Assembly (NCBI RefSeq): GCF_016446285.1
Contig: NZ_CP054140.1
Span: 1,965,501-2,029,500, forward strand
Source: Desulfobulbus oligotrophicus
GTDB lineage: Bacteria > Desulfobacterota > Desulfobulbia > Desulfobulbales > Desulfobulbaceae
Reading direction: 5' to 3'
Length of the DNA stretch: 64,000 bases
Below, piece after piece: positions 44,137 to 53,186 of the stretch. Every line of letters begins with the position of its first letter. Position 1 is the stretch's first letter. Below the pieces are notes generated by a model. It made no database searches. It saw nothing but the letters and a program-made list of their open reading frames with translations, and had not been told where the DNA came from. A program made the translations under genes and the position numbers.

Positions 44137-45534
44137 TTACCTCTTGAGTTCCAGAAGGGTGCTGATCATCTCATCCACTGTGGCCAGAAACTTGGCTGAG
44201 GATTCAAACCCCCGTTGAAATTGAATCAAATCGATCATCTCTTCTTCCAGTGACACGCCGGAGTAGCCGTCACGGAGGTTTTGCAGTTGCACGGTGGCAT
44301 CCCTGGCCCCGCTGAGCGCCAGTCTGTTGCGGGCCGCCTCAATGCCGACCGTGGCAACGATCGTGCTGTAAAAGCTGTCAAAGGTGTCTTTGGTGCCGGC
44401 AACCTTGTGGCCGGTTTCCAGTTGCGCTATCCGCAGGGCAGCCTCGTTGTCACCGGGTGCGGCGGCCGGATTGCCTGCTGCTGCAACCTGGGAACCATCG
44501 GTCAGCACCACCCGGACGTTGCGGCTGGGCACATCGTTTGGCCCCAGGGTGGCCATATCCAGAAAAAAGTCGCGGCCGCTCACCCCGTCGGAGCCGTAGC
44601 CGCTGCGGTGTTCGGTATTGATCGCCTCGGTGAAGTCACGGGCCAGGGTGTTGAGATCCTGTCGAAGACCGGCAATGAACTCGTCGCGGATCGTAAACAT
44701 GCCCTTCATCTTGCCGCCCAGGTTTTCGGGAAACACCTCAAGGGTTGATCCGGCAACCTGCAGCTGCAGATGGACATCCGTGCCGTTGGACACCGTGGTG
44801 ATGGTTGAGGCCATATTCCCCTGCACCAGGGGCATACCGCCGGGCAACAGCAGATTGACCATGCCGCGGTTGTCGGTATAACTCTGTACGCCCAGGGCTT
44901 CCGACAGCTCATTGAGCAGGACATCGCGCTGGTCGCGGGCCGCATTGGCCGATTGTCCGGCAACCTCAACCATGCTGATCCGTTCGTTGAGTCTGGCCAC
45001 CTCCGCGATCTTTTCGTTGAGCCCGTCGATTTCAGCGGCAATCTCCGTGTTCATGTTCTGCTGGATGGTGTCCAGTTCGGTGGTGATACCCTGAAAGGCG
45101 TCTCCTAGAAACTGGCCGCGCTGAATGACGATGTCGCGCTCCACCTGGCCGTTTGGATTGGTGGTCAGCTCTCGCCAGGCGTCAAAGAACTCGTTGATCT
45201 GGGTTGCCAGGTTATCTTTTCCGATATTGAACACCCGCTCCAGTTCGGCCAGGGAGTTTGATTTGCCGGTCTCTTCGCCGTACTCAATGGATTTGCTCTG
45301 CAGTTGCTGGTTGATAAAGAGGTTGTAATCCCGGCTCACAGAGGTGACCGCCACTCCCTGACCGATGAAGAAATCCCCGAAGTTGAGCGCAGGCACATCC
45401 GAGAGGTCTGCCCGTTGTCGCGAGTAACCGGCGGTATTGATGTTGGCGATGTTGGTGCCGACAACCTCGATGGACTTCTGATTGGTCAGCAGACTCGTCT
45501 TACCGGCATTGAGGGCGTTGAGCAGGCTGGTCAT
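44137..45534 (-). CDS. flgK: Hook-filament junction protein FlgK
   Basis: A 465-residue HAP1 protein joining hook and filament. The N-terminal rod motif (IEVVGTNIANINTAGYSRQR) and the C-terminal FQRGFESSAKFLATVDEM are typical. A sigma-28-type promoter lies about 100 bases upstream. FlgN, its export chaperone, is encoded just before. Confidence 0.95.
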   Translation of the reverse strand: MTSLLNALNAGKTSLLTNQKSIEVVGTNIANINTAGYSRQRADLSDVPALNFGDFFIGQGVAVTSVSRDYNLFINQQLQSKSIEYGEETGKSNSLAELERVFNIGKDNLATQINEFFDAWRELTTNPNGQVERDIVIQRGQFLGDAFQGITTELDTIQQNMNTEIAAEIDGLNEKIAEVARLNERISMVEVAGQSANAARDQRDVLLNELSEALGVQSYTDNRGMVNLLLPGGMPLVQGNMASTITTVSNGTDVHLQLQVAGSTLEVFPENLGGKMKGMFTIRDEFIAGLRQDLNTLARDFTEAINTEHRSGYGSDGVSGRDFFLDMATLGPNDVPSRNVRVVLTDGSQVAAAGNPAAAPGDNEAALRIAQLETGHKVAGTKDTFDSFYSTIVATVGIEAARNRLALSGARDATVQLQNLRDGYSGVSLEEEMIDLIQFQRGFESSAKFLATVDEMISTLLELKR

Positions 45535-45635
45535 GTATCGGTTCCTGTTCGTGGCTGCATAAGTTTAGCTGGTTAAGGGGCAAACCTTTTACCGCCCCCG
45601 GCTGGGCAGGCGGATGATTTTCCCTGTTTCTCCTT

Positions 45636-45662
45636 GTATCGGCAGATTCGTGGCAGGACTTA
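45636..45662 (-). promoter_or_regulatory. Sigma-28-type promoter for flgKL
   Basis: On the - strand TAAG (45662-45659), 15 bases, then GCCGATAC (45643-45636), against TAAA-N15-GCCGATAA. It lies in the 231-base flgN-flgK gap, 100 bases before flgK. Late-gene control by FliA fits flgKL. Confidence 0.7.
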
Positions 45663-45765
45663 AGTCCCTGACCGATTTATCCGTACCAGACAGAGCAGGA
45701 TGGATAAGTTTGCTGTTTTGTTGCAGCGGGAACGCGGCAGCAGAGAGAAGAAGGAGAAAGGGGGA

Positions 45766-46131
45766 TTAAACGCGTCCGGAGAGAAGACGGCCGTTGATGA
45801 TGCTGTCCTGAGAACGTGCGTGCTGGCTGTAGGTGACCGGCACGGTTTTCCGGCCGAAGAACTCCATGGTCTCCTGGATCCAGTTTAAAGTCGCCCGGAA
45901 AAGATAGGCGTTGCGGCGGTTTTCCTGCCGGATCTCCTGGGCGAAGAGCCGGTCGTCGGGGTGCAGATCAGTGACCCCGCTCAAGGCATGGAGCAGTCCT
46001 TCCTTGCGCTTGACATCAGCGAGCATGGCGTTGATGTCAAGCGCCTTGGCATGTTCGCGTTCCTGGCGGATGGTATCGCGCAACTGAGTGAGCAGCATGC
46101 GAACGGTTTCTCTTTCCATGCTGTCAGCCAT
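45766..46131 (-). CDS. flgN: FlgN-family export chaperone
   Basis: A 121-residue helical protein (MLLTQLRDTIRQEREHAKAL, KRKEGLLHALSGV) in the FlgN position between flgM and flgK. FlgN escorts FlgK and FlgL to the export gate. The ATG at 46131 overlaps flgM by 8 bases; a longer start is unlikely. Confidence 0.82.
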   Translation of the reverse strand: MADSMERETVRMLLTQLRDTIRQEREHAKALDINAMLADVKRKEGLLHALSGVTDLHPDDRLFAQEIRQENRRNAYLFRATLNWIQETMEFFGRKTVPVTYSQHARSQDSIINGRLLSGRV

Positions 46132-46411
46132 CCACCAGAAATCGTAACAGACTGGAGGCAACCTTGTTTAAGTCAGGATCGTACTGGCCGCTGGCCACCT
46201 GTCCTTTCAGGGCCTGTACCCGGGCGGCACGTTCCGCCTCTTCAGCTTTGGCCGGACCCGAAACATGGCCTGCACCATGAAGGGAAGAGGCAAAGGAGGC
46301 CCCTTCTTTACTTTCGCTTTTCGAGGTTTTCTGTGTACCTCCGGTTGCGCCTGTTTTGTTGAGACCACCGATCTGTCCCACGCCTCGTACTCCAAAAAAT
46401 TCCACAGTCAT
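46124..46411 (-). CDS. flgM: Anti-sigma-28 factor FlgM
   Basis: A 95-residue FlgM that holds FliA until the hook is finished and is then exported. The N-terminal half is low-complexity; the C-terminal half carries RAARVQALKGQVASGQYDPDLNKVA, the FlgM signature. The ATG at 46411 follows GAGG; the GTG three codons earlier overlaps that site. Confidence 0.88.
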   Translation of the reverse strand: MTVEFFGVRGVGQIGGLNKTGATGGTQKTSKSESKEGASFASSLHGAGHVSGPAKAEEAERAARVQALKGQVASGQYDPDLNKVASSLLRFLVDG

Positions 46412-46432
46412 CGCGTTCACCTCAGGATAGAA

Positions 46433-46996
46433 TCAAACCGCTGCCCTGGCGTCGGTAACCCATGTATCCAACTTCTGCATAACTGCATCGTAGGTGGTAT
46501 AGGAGATGTCGGGTAACCAGCCGCCAAATGCTTTTTTTGCCTCGGCAAACCCCTGATCAATGCCTTTTTTAACGGCATCGATATGTGAGGGGTTGCCTCC
46601 TGCCAGACCAATGGCAAACTGAAAGATCCGCTCTGAGGTCTGTTCAACGCCAAAGTATCCGTCTTCGCTCACCAGCTCCTGCGCCTCTTCAACGGTAAGG
46701 GTCTCAAGGCTGATCTCGCCGCTGCCGGTGGCAATGGTGGTGTTGACACCTTGCTCCCGCAGCAGGTTGGCAACCAGATCCCTCAGCATGCTCAGTTGGG
46801 CGTTGCTGCCGGTATTCACCTGCAGGTTTTTTGAATAGGTGAGGGGTGGAGAGGGTTTTTGGTGCAGACTGATGTTGTCATCGGGTTGGAGTTGGCTGTC
46901 AGGAGGACGTAACCTGGAGTCAGCTGATAGACCAGCACCTGGCTGCTGACTGACAGGCAGGCTGCTGTACTGCGGGTTGGGGTTGATGTTCATCAT
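46433..46996 (-). CDS. Conserved-looking flagellar-locus protein of unknown function
   Basis: A 187-residue protein. The first 75 residues are Pro/Gln/Ser-rich. The rest has a defined helical domain (LTVEEAQELVSEDGYFGVEQ, FQFAIGLAGGNPSHIDAV, GFAEAKKAFGGWLPDISY). It may match the DUF5610-type domain, but I am not certain. It is the first gene after a sigma-28-type promoter and precedes flgM, so it should be expressed late. AGGAAAAATC precedes the ATG. Confidence 0.7.
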   Translation of the reverse strand: MMNINPNPQYSSLPVSQQPGAGLSADSRLRPPDSQLQPDDNISLHQKPSPPLTYSKNLQVNTGSNAQLSMLRDLVANLLREQGVNTTIATGSGEISLETLTVEEAQELVSEDGYFGVEQTSERIFQFAIGLAGGNPSHIDAVKKGIDQGFAEAKKAFGGWLPDISYTTYDAVMQKLDTWVTDARAAV

Positions 46997-47073
46997 GATT
47001 TTTCCTGCCTCCGTGCAGAGTATTTGAGCCGTCCTGGCTCGTTGGACAGGAAGTTTTTCTTCCTGTTGACTCT

Positions 47074-47101
47074 CTATCGGCTGGTGCTGGAAAAATCTTT
47101 A
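47074..47101 (-). promoter_or_regulatory. Sigma-28-type promoter for the unknown gene-flgM-flgN group
   Basis: On the - strand TAAAGATT (47101-47094), 12 bases, then GCCGATAG (47081-47074), nearly the full FliA consensus and with the same spacing as the fliC promoter. It is 78 bases before the first ATG. Confidence 0.78.
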
Positions 47102-47137
47102 GGGAGGATTGTATTTTTTTTACAGAAGGTGAACAGA

Positions 47138-47452
47138 TTATTTTTCCGGGGGCAGATTTTTTTCCATCTGGCGGTACATCTGCTCGGCAATACCGATGCT
47201 CTGCGTCCGGGCCATGGTTGCGGCGAGCTCCTGATGGATCATCTCTTCAAACATCGCGGTGGTACTGTTCTGTGCAAACAGACTGTTTTCCGGCACGGTC
47301 TTGCGCATGGCCTGAAAAAGTGACTGAATAAAGATCGCTTCAAAATCCTGGCAGGATTTTTTCAAGGCTTGCCGATCCATATCTGCAGACTGCCTGTCGG
47401 CAACAGGATTGGTGGTCATGGGAGGAAGGATAGGCGTTAAGAGTGTTTTCAT
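47138..47452 (-). CDS. flgJ: FlgJ rod-binding domain protein
   Basis: A 104-residue protein with only the rod-capping domain of FlgJ (CQDFEAIFIQSLFQAMRKTV, MFEEMIHQELAATMA, IAEQMYRQMEKNL). The peptidoglycan hydrolase half found in enterobacteria is absent, as in many alphaproteobacteria and Desulfobacterota. It follows flgI. Confidence 0.88.
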   Translation of the reverse strand: MKTLLTPILPPMTTNPVADRQSADMDRQALKKSCQDFEAIFIQSLFQAMRKTVPENSLFAQNSTTAMFEEMIHQELAATMARTQSIGIAEQMYRQMEKNLPPEK

Positions 47453-47473
47453 GGGTCTGTTGAGAGTCTGTTG

Positions 47474-48595
47474 TCAGAGAATAATGAGTTCACCCTGCAG
47501 GGCACCGGCAGCCTTGATGGCCTGGAAGATGGCAATGAGATCCCGGGGGGTGGCACCGATGGCATTCAGGGCCCGGGCCACCTCACCTAGGTTGATGCCC
47601 TTGGGCATGACAACCAGGTTACCGGCCTCTTCGATAACGGCCAGATCGGTTCTCGGGGTGACAGTGGTCTGCCCTTCCGTCAGGGGATTGGGCTGATTGA
47701 CTTCAGCGGATTCCGAAACCACCAGGCTGAGGTTGCCGTGCGATACGGCAACCGTGGCAATACGAACCTCCTGCCCCATGACAATGGTGCCGGTTCGCTC
47801 GTTGACCACAATCTTTGCCGGGCCGTCGGGTGCCACCTCGATCTTTTCCACAGCAGAGATAAAGTTCACGTTGTCGCCGGGATAGTGGGCAGGTTTGCTG
47901 ACCCGGACGGTTCGTGAATCAATGGCTCTGGCGGTCCGGCTGCCGAAACGGGTGTTGATGGCCTCGGCGATGCGGGTTGAGGTTGTGAAATCGGTTTCCC
48001 GCAGCTGATACAGGATGTCGCCGGCAGCAGGGAGCTCGTAGTCAACCGCCCGTTCCACAATGGCGCCGCCGGTGATGCGGCTGGAGGTGGTGAAGTTCTT
48101 CTGTGCCTTGGCCGCCTTGCCGCCAAAGGCAATACCGCCCGCAGCCAGCGGCCCCTGCGCAACCGCATAGGTGCTGCCGTCAGGTCCTTTTAAGGGGGTC
48201 ATCAGAAGGCTGCCGCCTGACAGGCTTGAGGCATCGCCGATGGAGGAGACCTGGATGTCGATGAGAGAACCCGGACGAACAAAGGGCGGCAGCTGCGCCG
48301 TGACCATGACCGCGGCCACGTTTTTGGTCTTCATCTGTTGAAACATTCCATCAGGCAGTGCCATGCCCATTCGTTTGATCATGTTGATGATAGCCTGCTT
48401 GGTGAACACCGACTTCTTGATGTCGTCGCCGGTGCCATTGAGGCCGATGACCAGGCCGTATCCGATCAGTTGATTTTCACGGACACCTTCAATATCGGCC
48501 AGATCTTTAATACGGGTGGCCTGGGCAGAGGTTGCCAGGCAAAGCAGAGCCGCGATCAGGAGAAAGGCGGTGCGGTACATTGATGAGCAGGGCAT
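47474..48595 (-). CDS. flgI: Flagellar P-ring protein FlgI
   Basis: A 373-residue periplasmic P-ring subunit with an N-terminal signal peptide ending near ATSAQA and the mature start TRIKDLADIEGVRENQLIGY. GGAG lies 9 bases before the ATG. Its presence shows a diderm envelope with peptidoglycan-anchored rings. Confidence 0.96.
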   Translation of the reverse strand: MPCSSMYRTAFLLIAALLCLATSAQATRIKDLADIEGVRENQLIGYGLVIGLNGTGDDIKKSVFTKQAIINMIKRMGMALPDGMFQQMKTKNVAAVMVTAQLPPFVRPGSLIDIQVSSIGDASSLSGGSLLMTPLKGPDGSTYAVAQGPLAAGGIAFGGKAAKAQKNFTTSSRITGGAIVERAVDYELPAAGDILYQLRETDFTTSTRIAEAINTRFGSRTARAIDSRTVRVSKPAHYPGDNVNFISAVEKIEVAPDGPAKIVVNERTGTIVMGQEVRIATVAVSHGNLSLVVSESAEVNQPNPLTEGQTTVTPRTDLAVIEEAGNLVVMPKGINLGEVARALNAIGATPRDLIAIFQAIKAAGALQGELIIL

Positions 48596-48615
48596 GATAC
48601 AGTTCTCCAGTACAA

Positions 48616-49350
48616 TCAGAAGGGCCAGGTGTGGTCAAAAATGCGGGTCAGCCAGCCGGGTTTTTGTTTGTCGGAAATTGCTCCCTTGCCGGTGTAGGTG
48701 ATCTGCGCGTTCAGGATGTTGCCGGAATCCACAGTATTGCCGGCTGTCACATCGTGCGGCCGTACAATCCCGGTCAGGTAGATGATCTGATTCTCATTGT
48801 TCACGGCCACTGACTTGCCGCCGCGAATCTTGAGGTTGCCGTTGGGATACACCTCCACCACCTGAGCGGTCAGCGTGGCAGCCAGGTTTTCCGCCCGGGT
48901 TGTTTTGCCCCTGCCTTCAAACTGGTTGCCGGTGCTTGCCCCGATCATGGACGAGGGGGTGATTCTGGTTTTTTCCTCAACGCTTTCCTCCAGGCCGAAA
49001 AAACTGGAGATCCCGGCAGATATGCTGGAGTCACGCGATGTGTCGGTGGTGGCCTCCTTCGAGGCCTTTGCCTGCTCCTTAATAATGACCGTTACAATAT
49101 CCCCCACCCGACGGGCCTTCACATCGGCCAGCCAGTTGCTGTCATCACCATTCCACAGGGTGCCGGGCGATTGTGGCCTGGGGTTGGCAACCACCGGTTC
49201 CTCCAGAGGTTCCACTGTGGTGATCTCCTGAACATGGGAGGCACAGCCACTCATACCATAGAGAAGCAGTAAAAGACTGAACAGGCAAAAAGCCCGGCCC
49301 GGATGCTGTCTGAAGGCCGGTGTATGTTGAGATGTGTACAGGCTGCGCAT
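48616..49350 (-). CDS. flgH: Flagellar L-ring lipoprotein FlgH
   Basis: A 244-residue outer-membrane L-ring lipoprotein. The signal peptide ends in a lipobox (GMSGC, Cys36); SLWNGD-like TLWNGDDSNWLADVKARRVGD and KIRGGKSVAVNNENQIIYLTG are typical. It lies between flgA and flgI. Confidence 0.94.
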   Translation of the reverse strand: MRSLYTSQHTPAFRQHPGRAFCLFSLLLLLYGMSGCASHVQEITTVEPLEEPVVANPRPQSPGTLWNGDDSNWLADVKARRVGDIVTVIIKEQAKASKEATTDTSRDSSISAGISSFFGLEESVEEKTRITPSSMIGASTGNQFEGRGKTTRAENLAATLTAQVVEVYPNGNLKIRGGKSVAVNNENQIIYLTGIVRPHDVTAGNTVDSGNILNAQITYTGKGAISDKQKPGWLTRIFDHTWPF

Positions 49351-49352
49351 GG

Positions 49353-50318
49353 TTAAAACTCCACAGTAACAACGCCGGGTCCCTGGACCCGGGCGTAGAT
49401 CATCTTGTTTGAACTGATGTTTTTGACCGTAATCATCTCACCCACACGGCCGTTGGTTCGTGCCAGTCCATGAGCAGAGACCAGCATGGTCTTTTTACGC
49501 GCCAGGATCTTGACCATCTCACCGTCTTTAACAACCGGCGGCAGGACAAGATGATCGGCCTTGAGCACCGTGCCGGCAGCCACGGTGCGCGCCATCTGCT
49601 TACCGATAACCTCGCTGATTTCTGAAAAAGGGGCATCAATGCCGGTGATGTCCTGACTCTGGACAAGGACATTGGCCGCTGACAGGATATCGCCACGTTG
49701 CATGCCGGTTACCGTGGTCACCACCTCGGCCTTTACCTCCAGCCTGCCGCGTACCACCTGGGTACCGGCCGGTTTGCCGTCAACCAGCAGGTGAATGACA
49801 AAACTGTTGCTGCCGACAATACCGGGTTTGGATGGCGTTACCTGCCAGCCCAGCTCACCGGGCGGCACCATCACCTCCTGAGGAGCATGGATCGGGATGA
49901 AGAGTATCTCGGCCGCCTTGGGCAGCAGGTCACTCTTTGCATCGATATAGGCGGTGATGATGTCAAAGAGTTGTTGTTGGTGAAGGATCTGTGTTGTCCG
50001 TTCAACAACCGTGGTCGGGCTGCCCTGCCAGTCGACATCAGCCACTTCCGGGCGGTTGCGTAAGCCGGTGATTACTGCCGCTGTCTGCAACTCCTTGGTC
50101 TTGCCCGGTGGTGGTGCCACGCCGACCACCAGCCGGCCGATCTGCTCTGTCAGATCCCCGTCGGGGCTGATATCGGCAATATCAGCCAGCATAATCCGGG
50201 CGGCGGTCACTGCCGCTGTTTTTTGGAAACTGACGGTTACCGGCGCCGCAAGACAGGGATGATGCCACAGCAGACAGCAAGTTGTCAGAACAAGGAGCTG
50301 AACAAGAGAGCGCATCAC
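49353..50318 (-). CDS. flgA: P-ring assembly chaperone FlgA
   Basis: A 321-residue periplasmic protein with signal peptide (LLVLTTCCLLWHHPCLAAP) and a C-terminal SAF domain (RGDILSAANVLVQSQDI, VIGKQMARTVAAGTVLKADHL). FlgA helps assemble FlgI. Overlaps flgG by 4 bases. Confidence 0.92.
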   Translation of the reverse strand: MMRSLVQLLVLTTCCLLWHHPCLAAPVTVSFQKTAAVTAARIMLADIADISPDGDLTEQIGRLVVGVAPPPGKTKELQTAAVITGLRNRPEVADVDWQGSPTTVVERTTQILHQQQLFDIITAYIDAKSDLLPKAAEILFIPIHAPQEVMVPPGELGWQVTPSKPGIVGSNSFVIHLLVDGKPAGTQVVRGRLEVKAEVVTTVTGMQRGDILSAANVLVQSQDITGIDAPFSEISEVIGKQMARTVAAGTVLKADHLVLPPVVKDGEMVKILARKKTMLVSAHGLARTNGRVGEMITVKNISSNKMIYARVQGPGVVTVEF

Positions 50319-51097
50319 ACCATGTTGGTAACAGTTCGCATCATCTCGTCTGAGGTCGTAATCACCTTGGAGTTGATCTCAAACGAACGTTGTGCCGTGA
50401 TCATCTGGGTCAGTTCTTCCACCAGGTTGACATTGGAGTTTTCAATATACCCCTGCAGCAGGGTGCCGATACCGTTTTCACCGGGGGTGCCGATGAGGGC
50501 CGGTCCCGAGGCCTCGGTGTCACGAAAGAGGTTTTTACCGATGGCGATTAGTCCGGCGTCGTTGACAAAGTCGGCCAGATCGATGTTGCCCAGCTCGGTG
50601 GTTATGGTGTCACTGCCGAGGATGGCGCTGACGGTGCCGTCCGGGCTGATGGTGATTTCAAGGGCATCTTCCGGAATGACGATTTCCGGTTCAACGGGGT
50701 AGCCGTCCGAGGTGGTGATCCTGCCGTCTCCATCGAGTTTGAGGGTGCCGGCTCTGGTGTAGGCGGTTGTACCGTCGGGCATGGAGACCTGAAAGAATCC
50801 GGTCCCTTCAATGGCGATATCCAGCGGGTTGCTGGTCTGCACAATATCGCCGGTTGTGAAGATCTTCGTGACAGCAGCAGGTTTTACCCCCAGCCCCACC
50901 TGGATTCCCGTGGGTGAGGTGGTATCCGCGGAGGTTGGAGAACCGGGCACCTTGACTATCTGGTAGAGCAGATCCTGAAAGTCTGCCCGGCTTTTTTTAA
51001 AGCCCGAGGTGCTGACGTTGGCCAGGTTGTTGGCAATGACGTCCATGTTGAGGTTTTGAGCAGACATGCCTGTTGTTGCCGTCCAGAGAGATCGCAT
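50315..51097 (-). CDS. flgG: Distal rod protein FlgG
   Basis: A 260-residue rod protein (RSLWTATTGMSAQNLNMDVI, ANNLANVSTSGFKKSRADFQ; C-terminal ITAQRSFEINSKVITTSDEM). Standard length. Follows flgF by 50 bases. Confidence 0.96.
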   Translation of the reverse strand: MRSLWTATTGMSAQNLNMDVIANNLANVSTSGFKKSRADFQDLLYQIVKVPGSPTSADTTSPTGIQVGLGVKPAAVTKIFTTGDIVQTSNPLDIAIEGTGFFQVSMPDGTTAYTRAGTLKLDGDGRITTSDGYPVEPEIVIPEDALEITISPDGTVSAILGSDTITTELGNIDLADFVNDAGLIAIGKNLFRDTEASGPALIGTPGENGIGTLLQGYIENSNVNLVEELTQMITAQRSFEINSKVITTSDEMMRTVTNMV

Positions 51098-51147
51098 GGT
51101 TTTACCTCGTGTGCGATGTTTGGTGGAGTAAGGAGCAAAAAGAGATC

Positions 51148-51879
51148 TTAGAGCGAACCCAGTTCATCTTGTTTTTCACTGATTTTGGCAAAGCTCTCGA
51201 TGGCTTTTGTGTGGGCTTCAAATAACCGCTGGGCAGCAATCATGGCGGTCATCTCTTCCATCATGTTTACATTCGAGGTCTCAAGAGAGCCCTGGATAAC
51301 ACGGTACTGCTGCATGGGCTGCGCCTCGCCGCTGTCCAGCCGATACAGGTTGTTGCTGATCTTCACCAGCTCCCTGTCGTCAGGCACGGTGAACACTGCC
51401 AGCCGGGCGTCGGAGAGGATGCCGTTGACAGCAATCTCGCCGCTTTCACTGATGGCAATATCCTTGCCTGAGGTGGTATCCAGCTGCAGCGGTGCATCGC
51501 CATTACCGATAACCGTATACCCGTCTGCAGTCTGCACCAGGCCGTTACTGTCCACCACAAAACTTCCGGACCGGGTGTACAGGGTGGTGTTGTCTTTCAT
51601 GATCTTGAAAAGACCCGGACCATCGATGGCCACATCCAGAGATCGGCCGGTGGTCCGCAGGCCGCCCTGGTTGAAATCGGTTGCAGTGGTCCGGACACGG
51701 GTATGGTTGATGCCGGCAGCCTTTTCTGTCTGTTGCGTGCCCTTAAGGATGGCGGCAAAGCTCAGCCGATCCTTTTTAAACCCGGCGGTGCTGACGTTGG
51801 CCAGGTTGGCGGCAATGTTGTTGATGGCCTGCTCCCGTGACACTGCTCCACTGAGCGCGCTGTATTTTCCGGAACCCAT
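51148..51879 (-). CDS. flgF: Proximal rod protein FlgF
   Basis: A 243-residue rod protein (YSALSGAVSREQAINNIAAN, LANVSTAGFKKDRLSF; C-terminal MIAAQRLFEAHTKAIESFAK). A Gly-rich MGSGKYSAL start is typical of FlgF in this order (flgF-flgG-flgA-flgH-flgI). Confidence 0.94.
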   Translation of the reverse strand: MGSGKYSALSGAVSREQAINNIAANLANVSTAGFKKDRLSFAAILKGTQQTEKAAGINHTRVRTTATDFNQGGLRTTGRSLDVAIDGPGLFKIMKDNTTLYTRSGSFVVDSNGLVQTADGYTVIGNGDAPLQLDTTSGKDIAISESGEIAVNGILSDARLAVFTVPDDRELVKISNNLYRLDSGEAQPMQQYRVIQGSLETSNVNMMEEMTAMIAAQRLFEAHTKAIESFAKISEKQDELGSL

Positions 51880-51979
51880 GAGTAGCGTTGTTTCAGGTTG
51901 AGGTTGGTTCTGAGGCGATCATACTGTTCTTGTCGGTTGCCCGGCCGCCTTTCTTAACGGTTAAAGCCGTCATCCGGTG

Positions 51980-52390
51980 TCAGTGGTTGATTTTGGCGAC
52001 CTGACTTAAGCTCAGGAGCTGTACGGCCTCCACGGTTGAGATATCAAGAATGGCGGCAATCTCCTCTGCTCCCAGTCCCTGAAGTGCCAGTTTGCTGAGA
52101 ATCCGATACTTTTCCGGTGGTTGTTTATCCAGCTTTGCCAGATTTTCCAGCCGGGGACGCTGCAGTCCGGTGGTGAGGCTGGCGATTTTCAGGCTGGTCT
52201 TGAAACTCTCTTTATCGGTTTCAAAGCCTTCATCGGCAAGAGCTGCAGCGATTTTCTCCTGGAGCACCACAAGTCTGCGGGTTTCCTCTTCTCTTGTAAA
52301 GCGTTGTTTCCTGATCAGGAAGAGGATAACGAAACAGCACAGAATGACCAGACAGGCAACGGCTAAAGCCGGGAACAGGATGTCGGACAT
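51980..52390 (-). CDS. Single-span membrane protein with DUF2802-like C-terminus
   Basis: A 136-residue protein with one N-terminal transmembrane span (PALAVACLVILCCFVILFLI), a charged helical linker and a C-terminal HTH-like segment (YRILSKLALQGLGAEEIAAI, LDISTVEAVQLL). DUF2802 proteins of this layout follow fliA in many polar-flagellate genomes; function unknown. Confidence 0.75.
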   Translation of the reverse strand: MSDILFPALAVACLVILCCFVILFLIRKQRFTREEETRRLVVLQEKIAAALADEGFETDKESFKTSLKIASLTTGLQRPRLENLAKLDKQPPEKYRILSKLALQGLGAEEIAAILDISTVEAVQLLSLSQVAKINH

Positions 52391-52412
52391 GGCTTGTACT
52401 TCCCCTCGGGTT

Positions 52413-53147
52413 TTATGGTTCGTAGAGATCGGAATTAATGAGCTTGACGCGCAGCTTCAACAGGGCCTGACTGTGGAGCTGGGAGACCCTGCCTTCAGAA
52501 ACCTCAAGTATCTCCGCTATCTCCTTCTGGGTCAGTTCTTCGTAGTAGTAGAGCGCCACGACCAGCCGTTCTTTTTCCGCCAGCTCTTCTATCAGCTCCG
52601 CCAGAAGCCGGCTCATCTCAGACTGCTCGATGAGTTCATTCGGGATCGCTCCACTGATATCTTCAAGGTTGTCTAAGAAACTCCGGCCCTCTTCGGTATG
52701 ATCCAGGGTCTCATGCAGACTGACACAGCCGAGATGACTGACCTCGGTTAACAGGTTCTGATACTCTTCAAGGGATATGTCCAGGGCGGCAGCCATTTCC
52801 AGCTCATCGGGTGAGCGCCCCAGACCGTGTTCGAGGCGGAGCATGGTCTGGGTGAGCAGGTTCTGCTTGTCGCGCATGGTGCGGGAAAACCAGTCGAGTC
52901 TGCGCATCTCATCAAAGATGGCTCCACGGACCCGATACTCGGCAAAGGTCTTGAATTTGGCCCCTTTGCCGGGATCGAACCTGTTGGCAGCATCAACAAG
53001 GCCGACCATGGCCGCACTGACCATATCCTCTTTGGTCATGAAACTCGGCACCTGGGGGATCATACGTTGTACCACCAGTTCGATCAGGGACATATTGTCT
53101 CTGATCAGTTGAGAACGGTCGTCAAGAGGGGGGACTGGTGGAAGCAT
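52413..53147 (-). CDS. fliA: Flagellar sigma factor FliA (sigma-28)
   Basis: A 244-residue sigma factor for late flagellar genes. Region 2 reads LVDAANRFDPGKGAKFKTFA, EYRVRGAIFDEMRRLDW; region 4 reads LYYYEELTQKEIAEILEVSE, GRVSQLHSQALLKLR. Its anti-sigma factor FlgM and three sigma-28-type promoters are in the same locus. Confidence 0.97.
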   Translation of the reverse strand: MLPPVPPLDDRSQLIRDNMSLIELVVQRMIPQVPSFMTKEDMVSAAMVGLVDAANRFDPGKGAKFKTFAEYRVRGAIFDEMRRLDWFSRTMRDKQNLLTQTMLRLEHGLGRSPDELEMAAALDISLEEYQNLLTEVSHLGCVSLHETLDHTEEGRSFLDNLEDISGAIPNELIEQSEMSRLLAELIEELAEKERLVVALYYYEELTQKEIAEILEVSEGRVSQLHSQALLKLRVKLINSDLYEP

Positions 53148-53186
53148 GGCAACGGACTCTGTGTAGAATGATGGGGGTGGAGGTCG

